From positions 1 through 47,105 of the forward strand of contig JAEWED010000062.1 of assembly GCA_023389745.1 (NCBI GenBank): DNA of 47,105 nt, given 5' to 3'. Shown here piece by piece: positions 15,330-24,890 of this stretch. This DNA is from Actinomycetes bacterium. GTDB taxonomy: Bacteria; Actinomycetota; Acidimicrobiia; Acidimicrobiales; Microtrichaceae. Position 1 is the first letter of the stretch. Each line of letters starts with the position of its first letter. The position numbers were made by a program, and so were the translations under genes. The notes beneath the pieces are model-generated. The model was not told the origin of the DNA, did not search any database, and was given only the letters and a program-made list of their open reading frames with translations.

Positions 15330-16854
15330 TCAGCGCTCGCCGGGCTGCGACGCGTGCTCGCGCTCTCTGTCGATTCGCTCACTTGCTCTGTCCCACATCA
15401 CCATCGTCAACGTCGGTGGCGGGGGCGGAGTCAGCGCAGCAGGAATCCGGTCGGCACCGTTCAGGTCGTCACCGGCGACCGGTGGCAGCCTCGTCTCCTG
15501 GGGGCCACCCGTGATCCCAGGCGCACTCTCGTCTTCGAGGTCAGTTGGCGGAGGTGTCGTGTCGATCCCTGCCTCTTCAGCAGCGGTCTTGCCGGACTTG
15601 GGCAGTTGAGGGGCCTTGGGGCTCCAAGGTCTCAGTGGTTGGACCACGCCTTCGTAGAAGCCATCGATCGCCGAGAGAACCGAGTCGATGAAGGCACCCC
15701 GTCCGGTCCCTCGCTTCGTGCCCAGTGCGGAGAGTGCAGTCAGCCGAAATGCTCGGAACCCGCGCTTCTGTGGGTCGATCAAGACGGTTGGATCGTCCCG
15801 CACGGTTCCCAGCAGCTCGCTCGTCGACGCCTTTGTGCCGCTCAACAATGCGTCGACTCGGAGCTGGGCAGGCGCATCGGCGAGCTGGCGAACGAGCCAG
15901 TTCACCCTGGTCTGGTGGCGCCCCTCCTGAGGGGCGGCGGCCTCGATCGACACGGAGATCGTGCTGGTGCGGACGTCGGCACACACGTCGACGTCGCTGA
16001 TGGCATCAGGGATCCGCAGCGTGCCGGAGAGCGTGCCAGTGGTGACGAGCTCGTTCACGAACCGGCTGAGCCTGCTCGCCGGATCCGCGATCTCCCGCCG
16101 CGGAATCACGACCTGGACGTCGGCACCGAGCTCGCGGCCGAGCCGTATGGCGGCGAACCGCAGGAGTTGGTCCCAGCGTGACGCAACTTCGAGCAACCCC
16201 TTGTCGTTCGCCCGCAAGGTGCCCGCCACCGCCGCGTCCCGAACTCCGACCCAGCTTTGACCCATGTCGTCGAAATCGAGTGCGCCTGACCGTGGGTGCT
16301 CGAGATAGCGGATCAGCTCGCCGAGAATCCACGATTGATCAGGATCCTCCACGCCGCGATGCACCCGGGTCTGGACCGCCGCCGTGACGATCTCGGCCCA
16401 GGACAGATGATGGAGCTCCACCTTTCGAAGCTTGCGTCTGTCGACCGTGACCGGGTGCACCCCGGGTGCTGGTGCGAGCTGATTCGAAATCGTGATCACG
16501 CAGTCGAAGCTCTGATCCCGCGCTGCATCGAGATAGTTCTCGACCTGCTCACGCTGGAGCTCGCCGGAACCCGTCTTGACCTCGACCAAGGCTGTCCACT
16601 GGGTCTTGCCGCGAGTCACCTGAGGAGGCCGTCAGGAATGACGGTTCTTCCTCGTCGAGATGGAGCGGGACTTCGATGAAGCACTCCAGAACGCCTGCCG
16701 GGGCGCCGAACCGCTTGAGTGTCGCGACGCGGAACTCCCGCACAGCGTGCAGTACGGCAAGCAACGCCGAAGTAGCGCGCCGCTCCGCCTCGTCTGGGCC
16801 GTTGATTCCGGACGTCGGAATGAGACGCGCCGGTTGCCATCCATCGTTCTCCAT
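15330..16854 (-). pseudogene. Frameshifted PD-(D/E)XK-like conserved protein
   Basis: Two reading frames together make one protein of about 500 residues of a conserved actinobacterial family. The N-terminal part (ATG 16854, MENDGWQPARLIPTSGING to IEVPLHLDEEEPSF) and the rest (from VTRGKTQW at about 16619, with ALVEVKTGSGE, YLDAARDQSFD, LRKVELHHLSW and WILGELIRYLEHPRSGA) are in different frames. The joining PDGLLR is in the third frame. Two single-base deletions near 16642-16637 and 16621-16617 explain this. The LVEVKTG motif suggests a PD-(D/E)XK nuclease fold. The C-terminus is proline-rich. Local G+C is somewhat lower than in neighbours. It could be real decay or assembly errors. Confidence 0.7.
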
Positions 16855-16948
16855 CGAGCCTCCCGAGCAGTACCTGATTCAGGATGCCGGGAAATGCGAC
16901 AAATCGTTCGCTTGGGAGAGGTTGTGGTCAACGGGAGTGCGCGCTCTG

Positions 16949-17182
16949 CTACTTCTTCGTGCTCTTCGCCGAGGCCTTGCCGCCCTTGCGCCCGGCGGCC
17001 TTGTGCTGCGCGGTGGTCCCGCCCTGGTTCGACTTCCCCGAACCCGAGTGCGACTTCTTCCCACCGTGCTTCGACGCGCCGGGGGAGTTCGCGATCTTGG
17101 CGGCGCGCTCCTTCGACATGCCCTTGTCCTTCAGGGCTTCGTACTGCTTCTCGTTCTTCACGTTCGACGACTTGCCCGGCAT
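16949..17182 (-). CDS. DUF7218 family small basic protein
   Basis: A 77-residue very basic protein beginning MPGKSSNVKNEKQYEALK and ending in a Lys/Ser/Gly-rich tail (GRKGGKASAKSTKK). The first part, with KGMSKERAAKIANSPGAS, is the recognised core of DUF7218, common in actinobacteria. The tail may bind nucleic acid. ATG 17182 is chosen over 17206 because GAGGAG sits 5 nt upstream. Its role is unknown. Confidence 0.8.
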   Translation of the reverse strand: MPGKSSNVKNEKQYEALKDKGMSKERAAKIANSPGASKHGGKKSHSGSGKSNQGGTTAQHKAAGRKGGKASAKSTKK

Positions 17183-17269
17183 GGTCACTCCTCGGGGTGG
17201 TCCCAACCGGTCAGGTCCCCGAGTGGGTGTCCTTCGAAACCGGCCCGCCGGTCGACGACCGTCGACGCG

Positions 17270-18217
17270 TCAGGGGTGGACCTCGACGAGCGCCCCGACC
17301 GGCAGGTGCTCGAACACCAGCTGCGCCTGGGCGTCGGCCATGCGGATGCAGCCGTGGCTCACCGGCGCCTGGCCGAGCGGTGTGGGCAGGTCCTCGCCGG
17401 ACGCCTTCTTCGGGATCGAGTGGAAGCCGATGCCGCCGTTGAAGCGCACCATGTCGTTCATGTAGACGCCGTTGCCCGAGAAGGCCCGAGCGCTCTTGGA
17501 CTGCACGTGGAAGGTGCCCTGCGGGGTGAGCCCGTTCTTGCCCGACGAGATCGGTGCCTGGAGCACCACGTTGCCGGCCCCGTCGTAGAACGTCGCGGTC
17601 TGCTGCGAGAGCGAGACGACCGCCTTGGCCCACGCCCCGCCGCCCGCCGCGGGGTCGTTGTGCGGTGCGGTCGCCGCACCCGCGGCAGCGCCGTCGCCCG
17701 ACGGTGCGGTGCCCGACGGAGCGCCGGCTCCGGGCACGGTCGTGGGCTCGTCGGTCGCGTGCTGCGTCGGCACCTCGGGCAGCGACCACGAGATCGGCTT
17801 CGCCGGGGCGTCGAGCGACGCCCAGGTCTTGGTGCCGACGACGCCGTCGGGTGTGAGGCCCTCGGAACGCTGGAACGCCATCACCGCCTGCAGTGTCTTG
17901 TCGCCGAAGAGTTCGTCGGCGGCCCCGATGGGCGCACCGAGCTCGATCAGTCGCTGCTGCAACGTCGTCACGTCGGGTCCCGTGTCGCCCTGGTGGAGGA
18001 AGTGGCGGCCCTTGGGGTCCTTGGGTGTGTCGTCGCCGAGCGCCAGATCGTGCCCCTCGGCCTCCTCGTGGCCCTCGGGCTGCACCTCGAGGTCCTCGGC
18101 GCCGGCCGCGGTCGTGGTCGACGCCGAGGAGCCCGACCCGGCGTCGGTGTCGACCGTCTCGCCACAGCTCGCAGCGAGCAGGGCGAACATCGAGAGGATC
18201 AGCGTGCGGGCGAGCAT
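17270..18217 (-). CDS. L,D-transpeptidase lipoprotein with peptidoglycan-binding domain
   Basis: A 315-residue cell-wall enzyme that would form 3-3 crosslinks or attach proteins to peptidoglycan. It has a lipoprotein signal (MLARTLILSMFALLAASC), an acidic/Thr linker, a PG_binding_1 domain (about 75-140: GDTGPDVTTLQQRL to GVVGTKTWASL), an Ala/Pro/Gly linker, and a YkuD catalytic domain ending SHGCIRM with the nucleophilic cysteine and preceding histidine. Start ATG 18217 gives the signal peptide. A longer frame to 18301 only translates the upstream tandem repeats (VGSVERVGSVER). It follows DUF7218 in reverse order on the same strand. Confidence 0.9.
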   Translation of the reverse strand: MLARTLILSMFALLAASCGETVDTDAGSGSSASTTTAAGAEDLEVQPEGHEEAEGHDLALGDDTPKDPKGRHFLHQGDTGPDVTTLQQRLIELGAPIGAADELFGDKTLQAVMAFQRSEGLTPDGVVGTKTWASLDAPAKPISWSLPEVPTQHATDEPTTVPGAGAPSGTAPSGDGAAAGAATAPHNDPAAGGGAWAKAVVSLSQQTATFYDGAGNVVLQAPISSGKNGLTPQGTFHVQSKSARAFSGNGVYMNDMVRFNGGIGFHSIPKKASGEDLPTPLGQAPVSHGCIRMADAQAQLVFEHLPVGALVEVHP

Positions 18218-18265
18218 CGGGCGGCGGGGGTGGGTCGGTGCGATCACCGGAGCGACGGTATCGCC

Positions 18266-18355
18266 GCGCTCCACCGATCCCACGCGCTCCACCGATCCCA
18301 CGCGCTGTGTCGAATCCCACGCGCTGTGCCGATCCCACGGGCGCTGTGTCGAACC
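18266..18355. repeat. Degenerate 18-19-bp tandem repeat
   Basis: Two exact copies of gcgctccaccgatcccac (18266-18283, 18284-18301) are followed by diverged copies starting at 18302, 18321 and 18341. The array lies between the L,D-transpeptidase and the divergent 18406 gene. Confidence 0.85.
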
Positions 18356-18405
18356 GCGAGCGGGACGCGAGTGGGACGCGAACGACGCTGGCCACCCTCG
18401 GGTCG

Positions 18406-18780
18406 ATGGGGCACTCCGATTCCGATCCGACCCCCGACCGGATGCTCATCGTGCGACACGAACGACTCGACGAAGGGTCGGTGTCCCGCGAGCGCTTCTG
18501 GCTGGGCGACCTGAACGCCGCCGGCGACGACGTGGCCGGCGCCCTCGAGGTCTGGGTCCACGCCGACTCCGCTCGTCTGGTGCCGGTGCTGCTCGACGGC
18601 GGTCCCCCCTCGCTGGAACGTCGACTGGTCGGTGCCGCGCTCCGGGAGCTGGTCGGTCGGGGCGTGACCCGCATCGACGTCGAGGGGTCAGCCGGCGACG
18701 GCGTCGTCGAGGAGCTGCGTCGACTGGGCTTCGACCTGGTCGGAGGCACCGGGACGTGGGAGTCCGGCGGTGCCGGTTAG
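18406..18780 (+). CDS. Small protein of unknown function, faintly GNAT-like
   Basis: A 124-residue protein with the codon bias of real genes here. The C-terminal half (LERRLVGAALRELVGRGVTRIDVE to LRRLGFDLVGGTGTW) has the rhythm of the last part of a GNAT acetyltransferase. The acetyl-CoA loop is not evident, so this is only a suggestion. ATG 18406 and ATG 18442 are both possible. Neither has a good ribosome-binding site. It precedes the SARP regulator by 82 nt on the same strand. Confidence 0.55.
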   Translation: MGHSDSDPTPDRMLIVRHERLDEGSVSRERFWLGDLNAAGDDVAGALEVWVHADSARLVPVLLDGGPPSLERRLVGAALRELVGRGVTRIDVEGSAGDGVVEELRRLGFDLVGGTGTWESGGAG

Positions 18781-18816
18781 GGTCACGACGCCCGAGCGAC
18801 CGACGGCTCGTCCCGG

Positions 18817-18822
18817 TATCGT
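18817..18822 (+). promoter_or_regulatory. Candidate -10 (TATCGT) for the SARP-type regulator
   Basis: TATCGT lies 40 nt before ATG 18863, leaving a short leader with AGGGG near the start codon. Confidence 0.35.
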
Positions 18823-18862
18823 CACGACGTCGCCGCATCGCACTCCCGGTTCAGGGGCACGC

Positions 18863-21800
18863 ATGAAGTACTCACTCCTGGGCCCTCTCGAGGTGTACGA
18901 CGCCGCCGGTGCTCGCCGACGCCTGGGCAGCCCGAAGCTCCGATCGTTGCTGACGCTGCTGCTGGTCGACGCGAACCGGGTCGTGCCCCTCGACCGCCTG
19001 ATCGATCAGCTGTGGGCCGGTGAGCCTCCGGCGTCGTCGACCGCGACGCTGCAGGCCTACGTGTGGCAGCTGCGCAAGCTGCTCGAACCTGATCGTCCCA
19101 ACCGGGCGCCCGCCGAGGTGCTCATCACCGAGCCGCCGGGCTACCGCCTGGTCGTCGGCGAGGGAGAGCTCGACGTCGAGGACTTCGAACGTCACGTCGC
19201 CCGGGGCGCGGCGCTGGTGGACGCGGGGGATCCGGCCGCGGCGGTCGAGCCGCTCGACGCCGCGCTGTCGCTGTGGCGCGGCACCCCGCTGGCCGACCTC
19301 GCCGGCGAACCCGCGGTGCTGTCGTTCGTGACCCGCCTCGAGGAGCTGCACCTGCTCGCACAGGAGCGGCGCATCGACGCCGAGCTCGCGCTCGGCCACG
19401 CCGCCGAAGCGGTCACCCGCGCCGAGACGCTCTCGGCGGCGAACCCGCTGCGGGAGCGGCTGTGGGCCCAGCGCATCCTCGGTCTGTACCGCAGCGGCCG
19501 GCAGGCCGACGCGCTGCGGACCTACCAGGAATGCCGCCGGCTGCTCGGCGAGGAGCTCGGCATCGAACCCGGGCGCGAGTTGCGCGAGCTCGAAGAGGCC
19601 GTGCTGCGACAGGACGACGCCGTGCTCGCATGGACCGCTCCCGTTGCCGGCACGGTTCCTGGCCCCGAGCCCTCGTCGCCGGCACCGGCGACCCCCGAGG
19701 TGATCGAACCGGCCCCGGCCGTCGACCCGAGCACTGCCGCTCCCACCGCGGCCGACGCTGGTCCCGAGCCGCTCGCCGCTCGACCCGTCGCACGTGGCGG
19801 GTTCGTCGGACGCGACCACGAGCTGTCGGTGCTGCGCGCCGGTCTCGACGCCGTGGCGGCCGGACGCGGCAGGGTGATCGCCCTCGAGGGCACCGCGGGC
19901 ATCGGCAAGACCCGGATCGTCGAACAGCTCGCCGACGAGGCGTCGGGTCGAGCCCTCGGTGTCGTCTGGACCCGCTGCGTCGCCGACGCCGGTCGACCGC
20001 CCCTGTGGCCCTGGCACGAGTTGCTCACCCAGATCGCACAGCGTCCGCACGCCCAGCCCGTCGACACCCAGCCCGCCGATCCAGTGCCCGCGTCGGCCCC
20101 CGTGCTCGCCGCAGGGGGCGAGGCCTCCGCGGACCCCGAGCACGACCGGTTCATGCTCCTGTCGTCGACGGTCGATCGTCTCGTCAGCCACGGCCGCAGC
20201 GATCACCTGGTCGTCGTCGTGGACGATCTGCACTCCGCCGACGCGGCGTCGTTGCAGCTGCTCCGCCTGCTGCTCGATCGGATCGACGACACCGGTCTGC
20301 TCGTCGTGGTCACCACGCGTCGCACCGACGCGCAGGACCTCGCCGCCCTCGACGAGACGCTCTCTGCGATCGGCAGGTCCCGCTCCGGTGAGCGCCTCGC
20401 TGTCGGGCCGCTCGGCGCCGGCGATGTGGACCAGCTGGTCGCGGCCGTCGCCGAGGACGGCGACGCCGCGTTCGTCGGTCCTGTCGATCTCGCCGCGTTC
20501 AGCCGGACGCTGCACCAGCGGACCGGCGGCAACCCGTTCTTCCTGACCGAGCTGGTCAAGCTGCTGCGCAGCGAGCGGCGTCTGCCCGACGGCGCACACG
20601 ACCCGCTCGCCGATCACGACCAGATCCCCGCGTCCGTGCGCGACGTCATCCGCCGGCGTGTGCAGCGCCTGCCCGACGACACACAGACGCTGCTGAGCAT
20701 CGCGGCGGTCGCGGCGACCAGCACCGGGTCGGTCGACGTCGAGCTGCTCGCACGGGCCTCCGGCGTCGACGTGGACCGTGCCGCGGCGCTGATCGAGCCG
20801 GCCGTGTTGACCGAGGTGGTCGTCGAGGCCGGCGACGGGTGGAGCTGGAGCTTCGCGCACGACCTGGGCCGCGACTCGATCCTCGCATCGCTGACCAAGC
20901 TGCAACGCTCGAAGCTGCACGCGCGGATCGCCACGACCCTCGAGGAGCTGCACGCGAACGGCCTGCCGCCGGTCGACGAGCTCGCCGCCCAGTACGCGGC
21001 AGCCGGACGCAGCGCGCCCGCGGACCGCGCCGCGACGTACGCCCGACTGGCCGCCGAGGCGGCGCGGAGCCGCTACTCGTGGGACCAGTCCTCGCTCAAC
21101 CTTCGACGCCTGGTCGCAGCGCTCGACCGGGACCCCGACGTGAGCGTCGCCGAGCGCATCGACGCCCGCATCGAGCTCGCCCGGGACCTGCGCCTCAACG
21201 GCGACCTGGCCGCGGTGCACGCCGTGCTCGAAGAGGCGATCGGTCAGGCGACCGCACTCGGCGACGTGCCTCGACTCGCCAGCGCGACGTCGGTCTACGG
21301 TGGGGTGTCCCTGTGGAACTGGCGGGACCTCGGCGTCGTCGATCACCGCATGGTCGGACTGCTGGACCGGCTGTCGCAGGCTCCCGAGCTGGGGGACCGC
21401 AGCCGAGCCGAGACCCTCGGAACCCTCGCCGTCGAGCTCTACTACGGCCCCGAACGCCGGCGCGGCATCGCGGCGGGCACCGAGGCGGTCGAGATCGCTC
21501 GTGAGCTCGGCGATCCGGAGCTGCTGAGCCGGACGCTGAACAACTTGATGATCGCCTCGTGGGAGCCCGGTTACGACGAACCTCGCATGGCGCTCGTCGC
21601 CGAGGCGCTCGACCTGGTCGGGTCCGGTCTGCCGATCCACGCCGAGGCCATCGCCCGGATGCACCGGCTGTCGCTCTCGCTGCGCCAGTGCGACGTCGAG
21701 ACGTACCAGGCCGACCTCGTACGGGCGTCGGACATCGCCGCGACGCTGTCCATCCCCGAGATCGAGGCCCAGGTGTCGTACCAGCAGGCGACACGTCTGC

Positions 21801-22387
21801 TGCTCGACGGCGACCTCGATGCGGCACGTGCGAAGGCCGAGGAGAGCCGAGAGCGCATGGCGGCCACCGATCTCTGGGGAGCGACGTGGTGCGCCATCGT
21901 CCTGCCGTCGTGCGCGGCATGGTGGGAGGGCACGCTCGGCACGATGGCCGACGAGCTGGCGGCCGCGTGTGCCGACCCGACGTATGCCGGGTTGCGGGCG
22001 TTGCCCGTGATCGCCCTGGCGGAGTCCGGCGACCGCGCCGGCGCCCGGGCGCTGTTCGACCGCTGGTACGGCGACATCGAGCCCGGCTGGTCGAGCGACT
22101 TCGGCGTCTACTCGTGGGCGATGGCCGCCGCCATGGTCGATTCCGCAGAGGTGCCCGACCTCTACGAGCAGCTCACCCAGTTCGCCGGGGAGCTGGTCAC
22201 GGTCGGCTCGGCGATCGGCTGTTGGGGCGCTGCCGACCTGGTGCTCGCGTCGCTGTCGCTGCGCAAGGGTGACGACGAGGCGGTCGAGCGTCACCTCGCG
22301 TCGGCCGAACGGCTCGAGGCGCGCTCCGGGTTTCCCCTGCTCGCCGGCGCCACACAGCGCTGGCGTCGCAACGCCGCACGCGCCTGA
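18863..22387 (+). CDS. SARP-family transcriptional regulator with AAA ATPase and TPR-like domains
   Basis: A 1,174-residue regulator. Residues 1-95 form an OmpR-type winged helix (LGSPKLRSLLTLLL, ATLQAYVWQLRKLL, GYRLVV). Residues 100-260 are a BTAD helical domain (WAQRILGLYRSGRQADALRTYQECR, EELGIEPGRELRELEEAVL). After a Pro/Ala linker a STAND-type ATPase follows, with FVGRDHEL, Walker A GTAGIGKTR (about 343) and Walker B LVVVVDDLHSAD (about 450). The C-terminal 500 residues are helical repeats. Such proteins act as ligand-gated switches, often beside biosynthetic clusters, but none is visible here. ATG 18863 has AGGGG upstream. Confidence 0.9.
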   Translation: MKYSLLGPLEVYDAAGARRRLGSPKLRSLLTLLLVDANRVVPLDRLIDQLWAGEPPASSTATLQAYVWQLRKLLEPDRPNRAPAEVLITEPPGYRLVVGEGELDVEDFERHVARGAALVDAGDPAAAVEPLDAALSLWRGTPLADLAGEPAVLSFVTRLEELHLLAQERRIDAELALGHAAEAVTRAETLSAANPLRERLWAQRILGLYRSGRQADALRTYQECRRLLGEELGIEPGRELRELEEAVLRQDDAVLAWTAPVAGTVPGPEPSSPAPATPEVIEPAPAVDPSTAAPTAADAGPEPLAARPVARGGFVGRDHELSVLRAGLDAVAAGRGRVIALEGTAGIGKTRIVEQLADEASGRALGVVWTRCVADAGRPPLWPWHELLTQIAQRPHAQPVDTQPADPVPASAPVLAAGGEASADPEHDRFMLLSSTVDRLVSHGRSDHLVVVVDDLHSADAASLQLLRLLLDRIDDTGLLVVVTTRRTDAQDLAALDETLSAIGRSRSGERLAVGPLGAGDVDQLVAAVAEDGDAAFVGPVDLAAFSRTLHQRTGGNPFFLTELVKLLRSERRLPDGAHDPLADHDQIPASVRDVIRRRVQRLPDDTQTLLSIAAVAATSTGSVDVELLARASGVDVDRAAALIEPAVLTEVVVEAGDGWSWSFAHDLGRDSILASLTKLQRSKLHARIATTLEELHANGLPPVDELAAQYAAAGRSAPADRAATYARLAAEAARSRYSWDQSSLNLRRLVAALDRDPDVSVAERIDARIELARDLRLNGDLAAVHAVLEEAIGQATALGDVPRLASATSVYGGVSLWNWRDLGVVDHRMVGLLDRLSQAPELGDRSRAETLGTLAVELYYGPERRRGIAAGTEAVEIARELGDPELLSRTLNNLMIASWEPGYDEPRMALVAEALDLVGSGLPIHAEAIARMHRLSLSLRQCDVETYQADLVRASDIAATLSIPEIEAQVSYQQATRLLLDGDLDAARAKAEESRERMAATDLWGATWCAIVLPSCAAWWEGTLGTMADELAAACADPTYAGLRALPVIALAESGDRAGARALFDRWYGDIEPGWSSDFGVYSWAMAAAMVDSAEVPDLYEQLTQFAGELVTVGSAIGCWGAADLVLASLSLRKGDDEAVERHLASAERLEARSGFPLLAGATQRWRRNAARA

Positions 22388-22421
22388 GCCGGGCCGGGTC
22401 GATCGCTCGACCCGACCCGGC
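22388..22421. terminator. Hairpin between convergent genes
   Basis: Arms gccgggccgggtcga (22388-22402) and tcgacccgacccggc (22407-22421) pair over 15 bp with one mismatch and a TCGC loop, immediately after the SARP-gene stop and before the convergent oxidase. An 18-bp-period duplication of ccgacccggccatcc follows (22412 and 22430). Confidence 0.65.
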
Positions 22422-22469
22422 CATCCCATCCGACCCGGCCATCCGCTCGGCGGACCCGGACCGCCCGGC

Positions 22470-23968
22470 TCAGTCCGTCGCGGTGCCGCCGGGCTGGACC
22501 GCGGCCCGGTGGTCGACACCGAAGCGGAACCGGCCGTCGACGTCGAAGCGAACCGCACCCCGCAGCGCGGCGGCGGCTCGCGGGTCGGTCCCGATGCCCC
22601 TGCGGCGCTCCGCACCTTCGGCGAAGTTCAGGTAGGTGTCGGCGTCGACCGCGTCGCCGAGTGCGTCGAGCAGGGCCGTGAGCGCGGGCGCCGGGCGAGC
22701 CGGTGTGCCCGGTGCCGGGGCGGGTCGGCGAGCACGACGCAGTTCAACAGGAACTCCCGCTCGCGGTGGCCCATCGAGGTCAACGCCGAGCCCTTCGACA
22801 CGGCGCCACCCAGGTGGCGGATCTCGGTCAGCACGACCGGCGGCGGCCCGTCGCTCGGGAACGAGCTTGCTGCGATCGTCGCCGCGATCTCCCGGTCGGG
22901 CCGTCGCATCCAGCCGCCACCGGCGGACGACGGCATCGGGTCGACGGGATCGTTGCTGATGCTCGCCGCCTCGGTGAACGGCATCGTGCTCCACACGTCG
23001 ATCAGCGGCGGGTGCGCGAGTCGCCAGCCGTCGAGCAGCTCGCGGCCGGCGGCCAGGTCGCCGCTCCAGCAGCCGCGCACGATAGTGAACGACTGGCCGC
23101 GCAGCGGTTCGGGCACGTCGGGCAGCGGGGGGAAGTTCATGAACACGACCGACGACGTGAGCTCCTCGGGAGCGTCGGTGACCCAGCGGGCCCAGGCGTC
23201 GACGACCTCGGGTGCCGCCTCGGCGGGGTAGATCAGGTTGCCGGCGTACACGTCGGTCACGGGGAACAGGTCCATCTCCATCGAGGTGACGATCCCGAGG
23301 GCGCCACCCCCGCCGCCGCGCAGCGCGGTGAACAGGTCGACGTTCTGCGTGGCGTCGGCGCGCACGACGTCGCCGGATCCGGTGACGACCTCGAAGGAGC
23401 GCACCGCGTCGCACGCCGGGCCGAAGCGTCGGGCGAGCCAGCCGAGCCCACCGCCGAGCGTGTAGCCGATCGCTCCGACGGTGCCGGCAGAGCCGAGCAG
23501 CGGCGCGAGGCCGTGCTGCTGGGCCGGGGCGAGCACCTGGTTCCAGGTGGCGCCGGCGGCGATCGTCGCAGTGCGACGCTCGGGGTCGATCGTCACCGCG
23601 CTCATCGCGCCGGTGAGGATCAGCATGCCGTCGACGGGCAGCACGGGCCCGTGGCCCGTCGACTGCACGCCGACCGCCAGGTCGTGCTCGACAGCGAAGC
23701 GGACGGCCTTGGCCACGTCGTCGGTGTCGGCGGCGATGACGGTGACGGCGGGGTCGTGGCGCAGCGCGAGGTTCCACGGCAGCGCCACGTCGTTCGCTCC
23801 CGCCCGGTCGACGACCCAGCCGCGCACGGCGGCAGCGAGCACGTCGAAAGGGTGCGCGGCGTCAGAGGCGACCTCGGCGGGCTGGGGCTGATCGGCCGGC
23901 ACGTCGTTGGACTGCACGTGGTCGGTCTGCACGTCGTTGGACTGCACGTCGTTGGACTGAATGGTCAT
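22470..23968 (-). pseudogene. Berberine-bridge-type FAD-linked oxidase with a late frameshift
   Basis: About 499 residues if restored. The FAD_binding_4 domain has STGHGP (the His that usually carries covalent FAD) and GSAGTVGAIGYTLGGGLGWL. GPACDAV holds the cysteine that makes the second flavin bond in bicovalent members. The substrate is unknown. Near 22715-22724 (ccggggcggg) the frame breaks: LLNCVVLADPP continues in another frame as APGTPARPAPALTALLDAL to YLNFAEGAERRRG, the usual C-terminus. Adding one base in that G/C run joins them. Without it, the protein ends at 22628 in unrelated sequence. ATG 23968 has GGAGG upstream. It is divergent from the cupredoxin-like gene. Confidence 0.75.
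23900..23959. repeat. 15-bp tandem repeat (4 copies) in the oxidase N-terminus
   Basis: Four units of cacgtcgttggactg, the second diverged, at 23900, 23915, 23930 and 23945. On the minus strand they encode repeated QSNDV pentapeptides right after the start, outside the flavin domain. Confidence 0.9.
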
Positions 23969-24155
23969 GGTGGCCTCCTCGGCGTCGATGTGGGATCGAC
24001 GATGCAGGGGCGCGCTTCGCGGACGGTCGGAGACCACTGGCCCCGGACTTGTTGCGGCCCGCGAGGCGCATCCAAGACGACGCGACCCGGACCCAAGCCG
24101 CGCACGAACGCGTCGTCGGACGATCTGGTCCTCATCGGAACAAGGAGCACACGAC

Positions 24156-24797
24156 ATGCACGTCACCACGACGAACCAGATCACCACCCGCTCGACGACG
24201 CGACGTCCCGTCCGTCGCCTCGCCGCTGCGCCGCTCGCCGCCCTCGTCGCGCTCGTCCCGCTGGCTGCGTGCAGCAGCGACGACGACGCTGCAGCGGCGA
24301 CGACCACGACCGAGGCGCCCGCCTCGACGAGCACCACGCACGCGGATCACGCCGAGCCGGGTGAGTACGAGGTGACCCTGTCCGACTACGAGTTCACCGG
24401 GCTGCCGGACGAGGTCGCGGCGGGCTCGAAGCTCACCGTCGTCAACGCCGCCACCACCGAGCTGCACGAGCTCGTGGCGATCCGCCTGCCCGACGACGAG
24501 GAGCGCTCCGTCGAGGAGCTCGTGGCACTGCCCGAGGAGGAGGTGGCTTCGATCCTGGGCGGCGGCCCGCCTGCGGCCGTGCTGCTCGCGCCCCCGGGCG
24601 GCGAGCAGATCGCGGCGGTCGGCGACGGCACGCTCAGCGAGCCGGGGCGCTACGCCATCATCTGCTCGATCCCGACGGGCGTCGCTCCCGAGGTGTACCT
24701 GAAGGCCGCCGCCGAGTCGAACGGTGCGCCGCCGCAGGTCGAGGGCGGAGCCCCGCACCTGGCCCACGGCATGTTCGCGGAGCTCATCGTCAACTGA
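24156..24797 (+). CDS. Cupredoxin-like lipoprotein
   Basis: A 213-residue exported lipoprotein. The signal ends in lipobox LAAC (about residue 39), followed by an Asp run and a Thr/Ala linker. The rest has a plastocyanin-like pattern: YEVTLSDYEFTGLPDEVAAGS, TTELHELVAIRLP, GRYAIICSIPTG and PHLAHGM. His, Cys, His and Met fall in the order of type-1 copper ligands, but the spacing between Cys and the last His/Met is long, so copper binding is uncertain. ATG 24156 has AAGGAG 9 nt upstream. It is divergent from the oxidase and followed by a hairpin. Confidence 0.7.
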   Translation: MHVTTTNQITTRSTTRRPVRRLAAAPLAALVALVPLAACSSDDDAAAATTTTEAPASTSTTHADHAEPGEYEVTLSDYEFTGLPDEVAAGSKLTVVNAATTELHELVAIRLPDDEERSVEELVALPEEEVASILGGGPPAAVLLAPPGGEQIAAVGDGTLSEPGRYAIICSIPTGVAPEVYLKAAAESNGAPPQVEGGAPHLAHGMFAELIVN

Positions 24798-24818
24798 TCG
24801 GCAGTCGGCTGACCGGCA

Positions 24819-24854
24819 GCCGCCCCGATCGGGAGAGGGCGTGTCCGGGGCGGC
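24819..24854 (+). terminator. Hairpin after the cupredoxin-like gene
   Basis: A 9-bp perfect stem, gccgccccg (24819-24827) with cggggcggc (24846-24854), lies 21 nt after the stop codon. There is no U-tract. Confidence 0.45.
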
Positions 24855-24890
24855 CGTTTCGGCCGACCTGGGCACGCGGTGGATGCGTAG

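Noticed and set aside
18872..22615. A 1,247-codon minus-strand open frame across the SARP regulator
   Set aside because: It is antisense to a gene with clear domains, and its sequence is low-complexity Arg/Gly/Val/Asp-rich, as expected from mirrored G/C third positions.
24156..24797. Certain type-1 copper protein
   Set aside because: His, Cys, His and Met are present in order, but the Cys to His/Met spacing is much longer than in plastocyanins, so only a cupredoxin-like fold is claimed.
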